Positions 43,122 through 49,668 of a DNA stretch of 64,000 bases are shown one piece after another. The stretch is from positions 27,383-91,382 of the forward strand of contig JAHBWA010000019.1 in the NCBI GenBank assembly GCA_019637195.1. The letters run 5' to 3'. Numbering within the stretch: position 1 is the stretch's first letter; every line of letters starts with the position of its first letter. The notes beneath the pieces are model-generated. The model saw only the letters and a list, made by a program, of their open reading frames with translations. It was not told where the DNA came from and did no database searches. The position numbers were made by a program, and so were the translations under genes. Origin of the DNA: Labilithrix sp. (GTDB taxonomy: Bacteria; Myxococcota_A; Polyangia; Polyangiales; Polyangiaceae).

Positions 43122-43181
43122 GGGTACCTGACTCGATCTCGTCGTCGACGATCGATTGCCGGCAGGCTCGAGCGAGCCTGC

Positions 43182-43943
43182 CTATTCCTTGGATCGCCGC
43201 TCGACGGCGGAGCGGAGGACGCTGTTCGGATAGGTCTCGTGAAACTGCTTCGCGTGGGCGCTGGCGGCCGCCTTCTGCCCCGTGTCCTCGAGGAGCCAGA
43301 CGCGCAGCGCTTCGCGCTCGGTCACGAGCTGCCCGCTTGGGAACGAGGCCTCGTGCTCGCCCAAGAGGCGCGCTGCCTCGTCGAAATGGCGAGCGAGCAG
43401 CGCCGTCCGCACGCTCGCGATGAGCTCTCTCTCTTCGGCGAGGCCGCCTCGGGCAGGTGCGCGGGAGCTCCCGGGCGCCACGGTCGCTCCCGTCTTCGGT
43501 GAGCTCGGGGCGCCCGGCCGCGCGTCCGGGAGGGCGGAGACCTCGAGCGTCGGTGTCACGACCTCCGGTGAGCCTTCCACGCTCGCGACGACGGCCGTCG
43601 AGCCCGGCGCCGCGACGACGGCGATCCCTTCAGGACGGAGGTCGACGGCTGGTCGCGTCGACGCGCGATGGATCAGGAGCGTCGCCGCGGCCACGGCGAG
43701 CGCCGCGAGCGGGAGGGCGCTCTTCGTCACGAGCTTGCTCTCCGTCGGTGCGGCTTGTCCGTCGCCGCCGGCTCCGCCACCCGGACCGCCTTCGGGAGGA
43801 AGCTCGAGTGTCCGCTCGAGCTTCCTCAGGATGCGCGCCTTCTGTTCGGAGGGCATGACCTCCGCGGAGCACCGCTCGTCCGAGAGCAGGTCGCGAACAT
43901 CGGGATCCATCTCGTGGAGTCGTTCCTTCGACGTCAGCGTCAT
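43182..43943 (-). CDS. Membrane anti-sigma candidate with TPR-like C-terminus (cluster C)
   Basis: 253 residues, starting in ATGA overlap with the sigma gene. The cytoplasmic part (1-74) has helices DPDVRDLLSDERCSAEV and QKARILRKLERTLEL. A membrane helix follows at about 75-92 (ALPLAALAVAAATLLIH), then a linker. The C-terminal helical pair includes RTALLARHFDEAARLLGEHE and KAAASAHAKQFHETYPNSV. The shared periplasmic TPR-like end suggests protein-protein sensing. Confidence 0.75.
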   Translation of the reverse strand: MTLTSKERLHEMDPDVRDLLSDERCSAEVMPSEQKARILRKLERTLELPPEGGPGGGAGGDGQAAPTESKLVTKSALPLAALAVAAATLLIHRASTRPAVDLRPEGIAVVAAPGSTAVVASVEGSPEVVTPTLEVSALPDARPGAPSSPKTGATVAPGSSRAPARGGLAEERELIASVRTALLARHFDEAARLLGEHEASFPSGQLVTEREALRVWLLEDTGQKAAASAHAKQFHETYPNSVLRSAVERRSKE

Positions 43944-44491
43944 GGCGTCCTCCCGCGCAGGAGGCGCGCGAACGCCTCCCGAAACTGCTCGCGCGCGAGA
44001 CGAAGGCGCGAGTACCCGGTGCTCGACAAGATCGAGAGGGCGCTCGCGATCTCCGTCATGGTCATCCCGTCGATGTCGTGCATGATGAAGACCTGCCGGA
44101 CCTCGAGGTTGCCGATCGCCTGCAGCGCGGCCAGGACCTTCGCCTGTCGCCAGCGCAGGTCGAGCGCGGCCTCGGGATCGGGCGTCTCGGCGATCGCCTC
44201 GTCCTCGGCGGTGGTGTCGGGCGTCTCTCTGCGAACCTTGGCGCGTCGCCGGTAGTTCGAGGCCGCATAGAACGCGAACGTGGCGAGCCAGGGTCGAGGC
44301 GAGCGCGAGGGATCGAGCTCGTCGAGGCGCTCGTACACGGAGACGAAGATGTCGTGCATGATGTCCTCGGCGTCGGCGCGAGGAACGCCGAGGCGGAGGA
44401 GCGTGCGGTGGACGTAGGCCGCATGCGCCGCGAAGAGCTCGCGAAAGCGCGCCGCGCGTCCGTTGACGTTGGCCGTTGCCGCCATCCTCAT
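43940..44491 (-). CDS. ECF RNA polymerase sigma factor (cluster C)
   Basis: 183 residues. ATG complement is 44489-44491; a TTG at 44494 and an ATG at 44485 are in-frame alternatives. Region 2: RTLLRLGVPRADAEDIMHDIF and PRPWLATFAFYAASNYRRR. Region 4: LEVRQVFIMHDIDGM then MTEIASALSILSSTGYSRLRLA. A 38-base conserved element ends four bases before the start, overlapping the 3' end of the upstream barrel gene; it may be an autoregulated promoter. Confidence 0.92.
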   Translation of the reverse strand: MRMAATANVNGRAARFRELFAAHAAYVHRTLLRLGVPRADAEDIMHDIFVSVYERLDELDPSRSPRPWLATFAFYAASNYRRRAKVRRETPDTTAEDEAIAETPDPEAALDLRWRQAKVLAALQAIGNLEVRQVFIMHDIDGMTMTEIASALSILSSTGYSRLRLAREQFREAFARLLRGRTP

Positions 44492-44495
44492 CAAG

Positions 44496-44533
44496 TAAGC
44501 GTGAGCGGGCCGGATCCATCACCGAAAACGTAC
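44496..44533 (-). promoter_or_regulatory. 38-base conserved element before the cluster C sigma gene
   Basis: Reading on the minus strand: GTACGTTTTCGGTGATGGAT, continuing to GCCCGCTCACGCTTA. It matches 45789-45826 on the plus strand at 32 of 38 bases. Both copies point at a downstream start codon. Candidate ECF-type promoter or operator; a shared gene-end remnant is the alternative. Confidence 0.45.
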
Positions 44534-45610
44534 CGCGACGTTCGCGCGCGCCATCGCACCCAGGGAGGGTTGCCCCCACACGGTCTCGTCGTCGACGGCG
44601 AAGACGTTCCGCGTCAGCGGCCCCAGAGCCTCGACCTCGAGCTCGAAGCGAATCGGACCGAGCACCTCGACGCCCGCACCAAGACGGCCTCCGAGCGCGA
44701 TGCTCGTCGCGGAGCCCATGCGAGCGAGCGGGAGCGATCGCCCGACCCCGCGGAGAAGGAGCGGGGCGACGACGGGGCAGGCGCGGAGATCGAGGCGCTC
44801 GCCCCACCCGACGTGCCAGCAGGCTGTGAGCTCCGCCGCGCGCAGCGAGACCGCGACACCTCCGCCGTGGATCGACGTGACGGTCGACGGGGCGAGGAGC
44901 ACGCCCTCGAGCCCGGCGGACGCGGCGCCGAGACGTACCCTGGCGCCGAAGGCCGTCCCGACGGACGCGCCCGGAGTCATGTTGACCGCCGCGACGGCCC
45001 CCACGACGCTGCTCAGCTGGACGCTCGGGGGCGGTCGGGCCGCGGATGAGGGGCCGGGGCTGCCGGCCGGCGGCGCTCGATTTCGCCTGCCTGCGGTCGA
45101 CGCGGAGCTTCGCGCGGCGGGTGGTGCGGCCGGCGGGTCGAGCGAGCTCGCCGGCGCCGGCCCGTTCGGGTCGGCGGATGTCGCCTGGCGCGCGTGCTGG
45201 GGTCGAGCGCGCCGGAGCCGCTCGATGGCGACCGTGATCACGAGCGCGAGCGTGCTCGCGAGCTCGCCACATTCGCGCGATCGTATCGTCTGTTCGCCAC
45301 CCCACGGCAGGTCGGGATCGTCGGTCGACGCCCCCGAGAAGATGACCCGCCCCTGCTGACCTCGCTTCGCGTCCTCACGGATCTCGACGCGCACCCGGAA
45401 CGGCGCGTCCGCGCGAAACGGATCGACGCCGAGCAGTCGCTCGACCTCTCGGCCGAAGTCCTGCTCGGAAGGGCACGCGCTCAGCGACGATGCGATCTCG
45501 TAGCTGAGCGCGATCGAAGGTGGCGCCTCGTCGTCGGCGCCCGCCGCTCGCGCCACGCTCGTCATGACGAGCGCCGTGAGCACCGACCGCACGAAGAGCA
45601 CGCGCCGCAT
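44519..45610 (-). CDS. Outer-membrane-type sensor/barrel candidate (cluster C)
   Basis: 363 residues; signal ends SVARAAGADD. N-terminal domain: ACPSEQDFGREVERLLG, VRVEIREDAKRGQQGRVIF and CGELASTLALVITVAIERL. A long Pro/Ala/Arg linker leads to a strand-rich C-terminal half (VQLSSVVGAVAAVNMTPGAS, LAGRLGAGVEVLGPIRFELE-like strands) ending ANVAVRFR with a terminal aromatic-type strand. Clearest member of the three-paralogue family. It lies 27 bases before the sigma gene. Confidence 0.78.
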   Translation of the reverse strand: MRRVLFVRSVLTALVMTSVARAAGADDEAPPSIALSYEIASSLSACPSEQDFGREVERLLGVDPFRADAPFRVRVEIREDAKRGQQGRVIFSGASTDDPDLPWGGEQTIRSRECGELASTLALVITVAIERLRRARPQHARQATSADPNGPAPASSLDPPAAPPAARSSASTAGRRNRAPPAGSPGPSSAARPPPSVQLSSVVGAVAAVNMTPGASVGTAFGARVRLGAASAGLEGVLLAPSTVTSIHGGGVAVSLRAAELTACWHVGWGERLDLRACPVVAPLLLRGVGRSLPLARMGSATSIALGGRLGAGVEVLGPIRFELEVEALGPLTRNVFAVDDETVWGQPSLGAMARANVAVRFR

Positions 45611-45957
45611 GCGCCGCAGGATACCTCGGCGATGCAGACGCGGTCGCCACCTCGACTCACGCGTCGACCGCGCCCCCCTCGCGTTCCCATCGGCTGGCCG
45701 CGCCGGTCCAGCGGTGCGCCGTCGCCTGCCTCGACGTCGGGCGCGCGACCGCCGCCGCGGGCGACGTCGCGCCGGTGGGGGGGCCGACGTGCGTTCTCGG
45801 TGATGGAAACCGCCCGCTCGCGCTTATTCACGGGTGAGGCTCGCGTCGCGACCCTCCACGGAGGTCGTCCGTGAACATGCAAACCGAGGTCGGACGTGGG
45901 CGCTCGCGCGTCCGACCTCCGAAGGAGCTCCGGGTGGGAACGCCCGGTGTGTGATCG
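45611..45957. other. 347-base divergent intergenic region
   Basis: It separates the divergent genes at 45610 and 45958. Apart from the conserved element at 45789-45826, it has Arg-coding GC-rich sequence with no credible gene. The short frame ending VRSR and stop inside the element imitates the end of the barrel gene (VRFR and stop), so a decayed cluster piece is possible. Confidence 0.5.
45789..45826 (+). promoter_or_regulatory. 38-base conserved element, second copy
   Basis: Contains CGGTGATGGAAACCGCCCGC and ends CGCTTA. GGAAAC resembles an ECF -35. It lies 131 bases upstream of the lipoprotein at 45958, so both could be members of one sigma regulon. Confidence 0.42.
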
Positions 45958-47448
45958 ATGACCATTGGCCTTCGTTCGCTCGTGCCGACGCTGATCCCGA
46001 TTACCCTCTTCCCGCTCGTCACCATCGGCGCCTGCGGCACCGACTCGGACTCGAGCTCCGACCTTCGTGAGACGAGCCAGGCGGGGACGGTGGCCGACGG
46101 GTCCGTCGGCCGTGACGGCGGCAGGACCGACGCCGCCACCGACGCGATCGCGCCCGGCTCGCCGCCCACGGTCATCCTCCCGAAGACCGGGCTCGACGCG
46201 AGCGAGCTCGGCGTCGTCGTCAACGTGAACGATCCGCAGTCCGTGGCGCTCGCCGCCTACTACGTGCAAGCGCGAAACATCCCGCCCGAGAACGTCGTCG
46301 AGCTGGCCTTCGCCACCAACGTCCACACGCTCACTCCCGAGGCGTTCGCGCCCCTGTACACGCAGCTGAACGCGGCGATGCCGGCGACGGTCCAGGCGCT
46401 CGCCCTCACGTGGACGCGGCCGTTTCGCGTCGGCGGCACGTCGATCACCTCGGCGTTCGCCCACGGCTACGACGTGTCGTACGACGTCGGATGCGACGCG
46501 GGCAGGGCGCTCCCGACGTACAACTCGGACACGCGAGCGCCGTTCACCGACTTCGGCGTCCGGCCGACCATGATGATCGCCGCCGGGAGCGTCGCCGACG
46601 GCAAGACGTTCATCGACCGCGGGGTCTCCGCCGACGGGACCATGCCGTCCGTGAAGGCCTGGCTCGTCCGCACGACCGACTCCACTCGCAGCGTCCGCGC
46701 GAGCAGCTATCCGGCGGTCGTGGCCCAGTGGGCCGGCTCGACGTTCGTAGACGCGACGTTCGTCGATGCCACGGCGCCGGGAATGCCGCCGGGATCCAGC
46801 TGGATCCAGAACGAGACGGACATCGGCTTCTACTTCACCGGTCACTGGGACGTTCAGGGCATCGACACCAACACCTACCGGCCAGGCGCCATCGCCGACC
46901 ATATGACGTCCTTCGGGGGCTGGGTCCCCGACGGGCTCGGCAACCAGATGAGCGCCCTTCGTTGGCTGGAGGCCGGCGCGACTGGCAGCTACGGAAGCGT
47001 GTCCGAGCCGTGCGCGTACGTGAACAAGTTCTCGTCGGCGCCGATCGTGATGCGGCGGTACGTCAGGGGTGAGCCCCTCATCGAAGCGTACTGGAAATCG
47101 GTCCTCTCGCCGGGCCAAGGTCTGTTCATCGGAGAGCCGCTGGCGAGGCCGTGGAAGGACACGTGGAGCTACGACGGCGGAGTCCTCACGATCCGGGCGG
47201 TCTCTCTCCTACCCGGGAGGACCTACGAGGTTCGAGCCAAGCAGGACGCCGCCCCGGAGGCGCCATACGCGGTCGCGACGACGATCACCGTCTCGCACGC
47301 TCCTCCTGTGGTGCAAGACACTCCGATCATCGTGGAGAACGCGACGGCGCCGTTCTACGAGCTCGCGCTCCTGCCGCCCGCGACCCCGTGCGAGCAGCCG
47401 CCGTGCGAACGGCCCGACGGTGGTGGCGGCTTCGCCGAGGGCGAATAG
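45958..47448 (+). CDS. TIGR03790-family secreted lipoprotein
   Basis: 496 residues. Signal and lipobox TIGACGTD, Asp/Gly linker to about residue 65. The TIGR03790-type domain follows: LGVVVNVNDPQSVALAAYYV, QARNIPPENVV, ALALTWTRPFRV, a Cys-containing YDVSYDVGCDAG and GSYGSVSEPCAYVNKF. A C-terminal beta domain (VLTIRAVSLLPGRTYEV) ends in a CEQPPCERPDGGG tail. The family is found in diverse bacteria; its function is unknown. The 38-base element shared with the cluster C sigma gene lies upstream. Confidence 0.85.
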   Translation: MTIGLRSLVPTLIPITLFPLVTIGACGTDSDSSSDLRETSQAGTVADGSVGRDGGRTDAATDAIAPGSPPTVILPKTGLDASELGVVVNVNDPQSVALAAYYVQARNIPPENVVELAFATNVHTLTPEAFAPLYTQLNAAMPATVQALALTWTRPFRVGGTSITSAFAHGYDVSYDVGCDAGRALPTYNSDTRAPFTDFGVRPTMMIAAGSVADGKTFIDRGVSADGTMPSVKAWLVRTTDSTRSVRASSYPAVVAQWAGSTFVDATFVDATAPGMPPGSSWIQNETDIGFYFTGHWDVQGIDTNTYRPGAIADHMTSFGGWVPDGLGNQMSALRWLEAGATGSYGSVSEPCAYVNKFSSAPIVMRRYVRGEPLIEAYWKSVLSPGQGLFIGEPLARPWKDTWSYDGGVLTIRAVSLLPGRTYEVRAKQDAAPEAPYAVATTITVSHAPPVVQDTPIIVENATAPFYELALLPPATPCEQPPCERPDGGGGFAEGE

Positions 47449-47463
47449 GCTCGGCGCGCGCCC

Positions 47464-47490
47464 GTCGTCGAACGGCCGTCAGTCGACGAC
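47464..47490. terminator. Hairpin at convergent gene ends
   Basis: GTCGTCGA and TCGACGAC form a perfect 8-bp stem with an 11-base loop holding ACGGCCGT. It lies between the stop at 47448 and the end of the minus-strand gene (stop at 47479). No T-run; a bidirectional terminator is plausible. Confidence 0.4.
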
Positions 47491-48474
47491 GACGAGGAAC
47501 GTGTTCGCCTTCCCCGTGGTCGCTGCGGCGAGCGCGGACGGCCCGAACGGATCGGAGAACGCCCCGTTGAAGGTCCGGTTTGCGTACCTCCACACCTCGC
47601 CGCCGGTGTTCTCGTAGCCGATGGAGGCAGAGCTCACGTCGGTGATGAACATGAGCCAATAGGTGCCGGCCGCGAGGGAGATCTGCGCCTTGGCCGGGAT
47701 CTCCTGCGTGCCGATCGCCATCGTGAACGGGTCGCTGGAGGCGAGGAGCTGACCCGGGCTGTCGGCGTCGTCCGAGTAGAGCGCGAAGCGCATCCGTGCG
47801 CCGACGGCCTTCGTGACGACGCCGAACTTCGCGAGCGTCGCGCCGGCCGCGAGGGTGACCTTGGAGCCGATGAGGAAGTTCTGACCGAAGCTCCCTCCTT
47901 GGGGAAACGGCGCCGCGTTGCCGACCCGCGTCGCCGCCTTGCAGTTCGCGCTCGCGCAGACCGTCGTTCCCGTACACGACTCGTCGCACGAGCCGCAGTG
48001 CGTGTCCGACGTCTCCACGTCGACACAGGCGCCGCCGCAGCCGCGCTCGCCGTCGCCGCAACACGTGCCACCGGTGCACGTGGTCCCGGCGGCGCAGCGG
48101 CGGCCGCATTCCCCGCAATGGTCGCTGCTCGACTGCACGTCCACGCAGGCGCCGTTGCACGCGCGCTCGGAGGACGGGCAGGTGCAGGAGCCTCCCACGC
48201 AGAGCTCGCGGCCCGCGCACGCGCTCCCGCACGCGCCGCAGTTCGTGGCGCTCGTCATCAGGTCGACGCACTCGCCCTCGCACGGGGTGCACGTCGTGCC
48301 GGCGTCAGGGGCGGCGGTGTCGCCCGCCGCGCCGCCGTCCTCTTGCGAGGTGCCCGGCAGCGCGGGATCACTCCCGACACAGCCTGCGACCACGCCGACG
48401 CCGACGAGGAGGCCCCACGCGATCGAGCCAGCCACCGTCCTCGGAGCCGGCCCTGATCCTCTCGTGCGGGACAT
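47479..48474 (-). CDS. Cys-rich plus beta-sandwich lipoprotein
   Basis: 331 residues from the ATG at 48474 (MSRTRGSGP); lipobox GVVAGCVG. Three CGxC modules (NCGACGSAC, HCGECGRRC, HCGSCDESC) separated by CNGACVDV and CGGACVDV motifs. A beta-sandwich domain of about 150 residues follows (SFGQNFLIGSKVTLAAGATL, AGTYWLMFITDVSSASIGY) that looks like a carbohydrate-binding jelly roll. It mixes the module of the cluster Cys-rich proteins with a possible ligand domain. No sigma gene is adjacent. Confidence 0.82.
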   Translation of the reverse strand: MSRTRGSGPAPRTVAGSIAWGLLVGVGVVAGCVGSDPALPGTSQEDGGAAGDTAAPDAGTTCTPCEGECVDLMTSATNCGACGSACAGRELCVGGSCTCPSSERACNGACVDVQSSSDHCGECGRRCAAGTTCTGGTCCGDGERGCGGACVDVETSDTHCGSCDESCTGTTVCASANCKAATRVGNAAPFPQGGSFGQNFLIGSKVTLAAGATLAKFGVVTKAVGARMRFALYSDDADSPGQLLASSDPFTMAIGTQEIPAKAQISLAAGTYWLMFITDVSSASIGYENTGGEVWRYANRTFNGAFSDPFGPSALAAATTGKANTFLVVVD

Positions 48475-48532
48475 CAGGCTCAGGATACCGAAGGGCCCGC
48501 TCGCGCGACCGTCATTCCACCGCCCCCAAACC

Positions 48533-48620
48533 GAGGAGGGGTGTTCACAGCGCGCCGCGCGAGGCTCGTCGGGGCCTGGCACGGCGCGCTCCTCGGCGAT
48601 GGGCGTGAACACTCCTCGTC
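48533..48620. repeat. Nested inverted repeat downstream of nrdB
   Basis: Outer arms 48533-48548 and 48605-48620 pair at 14 of 16 positions, with GTGTTCAC/GTGAACAC perfect. Inner arms AGCGCGCCG (48549-48557) and CGGCGCGCT (48582-48590) are perfect over 9 bp. It begins 25 bases past the nrdB stop, so the RNA could fold into one long structure. Terminator, RNA-stability element or mobile repeat are all possible. Confidence 0.6.
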
Positions 48621-48645
48621 GCGACGCGAACGCTCGCCGCGCCGC

Positions 48646-49668
48646 TCAGAACGCCGCGTCGAACGCGACCTCGCCGGTGACGCCGACCTGGTAGGCCGAG
48701 ACGCGCCGCTCGAAGAAGTTGGCGAGCTCCTGCACGTCCTGGAGATCCATGAAGGGGAACGGGTTCTTCGAGCCGTAGCGCTTGGCGAGGCCGAGGGTCG
48801 AGAGGCGCTGGTCGGCGATGAACTCGAGGTACTGCCGCACGTCGCGCACCGAGAGCCCCGCGATCCCGCCGGCGAGGAGGTCCTCGGCGAACGCGGCCTC
48901 GCAGTCGATGGCCTCGGCCATCATGCGCGCCACGTCCTCTTCGAACGAGGCGTCGAAGAGATCGGGCTCCTCGCGGCGGACGGTGTCGACGACCTCGAAC
49001 GCGAACGCCATGTGCGCGCTCTCGTCGCGGAAGACCCAGTTGGTGCCTCCCGCGAGCCCGTGCAGGAGGCCGCGCGAGCGGAGGAAGTAGACGTAGGCGA
49101 ACGCGGCGAAGAAGAAGAGCCCCTCGATGCACGCCGCGAAGCAGACGAGGTTCAGGAGGAACTGGCGCCGCTTGGCGCGCGTGTCGAGCGCGTCGAGATC
49201 GCCGATCGCGTCGATCCAGCGGAAGCAGAACTCGGCCTTCTTCTGGATCGACGGGATGTTCTCGACCGCGGCGAAGGCGCGGAAGCGCTCCTCGGGATCG
49301 GGCACGTACGTGTCGAGCAGCGTCAGGTAGAACTGGACGTGCAGGGCCTCCTCGTAGAGCTGGCGCGACAGGTACATCCGCGCCTCCGGCGCGTTGATGT
49401 GCTTGTAGAGGTTCAGGACGAGGTTGTTCGCGACGATCGAGTCGCCCGTCGCGAAGAACGCGACGAGGCGCTGGACGAGGTGCCGCTCGGCGGGGGTCAT
49501 CTTGCTCCGGAGGTCGCCGAGGTCCGTGGAGAAGTCGACCTCCTCGACCGTCCAGGTGTTCTTGATCCCGGCGCGGTACATCTCGAAGAACTTCGGGTAG
49601 GCCATCGGCCGGAGCGTGAGGCACATCCCCGGATCGAGCAGCCGCGGCGGACGGGCGACGGCGCTCAC
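48646..49668 (-). CDS. nrdB: Class Ia ribonucleotide reductase, small (beta) subunit
   Basis: 340 residues from a GTG in GTGA overlap with nrdA (49665-49668). The di-iron ligands and radical site are visible: Asp in FFATGDSIVANN, Glu and His in YEEALHVQFY with the radical Tyr four residues after the His. The later Glu in CIEGLFFFAAFAY and Glu/His in DESAHMAFAFEV complete the site. It generates the tyrosyl radical passed to NrdA for reduction of ribonucleotides. Radical Tyr and ligands intact imply an oxygen-dependent enzyme. Translational coupling keeps the subunits stoichiometric. Confidence 0.96.
   Translation of the reverse strand: MSAVARPPRLLDPGMCLTLRPMAYPKFFEMYRAGIKNTWTVEEVDFSTDLGDLRSKMTPAERHLVQRLVAFFATGDSIVANNLVLNLYKHINAPEARMYLSRQLYEEALHVQFYLTLLDTYVPDPEERFRAFAAVENIPSIQKKAEFCFRWIDAIGDLDALDTRAKRRQFLLNLVCFAACIEGLFFFAAFAYVYFLRSRGLLHGLAGGTNWVFRDESAHMAFAFEVVDTVRREEPDLFDASFEEDVARMMAEAIDCEAAFAEDLLAGGIAGLSVRDVRQYLEFIADQRLSTLGLAKRYGSKNPFPFMDLQDVQELANFFERRVSAYQVGVTGEVAFDAAF

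Noticed and set aside
44497..45835. Transposon with terminal inverted repeats around the cluster C barrel gene
   Set aside because: The matching 38-base elements are inverted, but there is no transposase, no target duplication, and one copy overlaps the gene's own stop codon.
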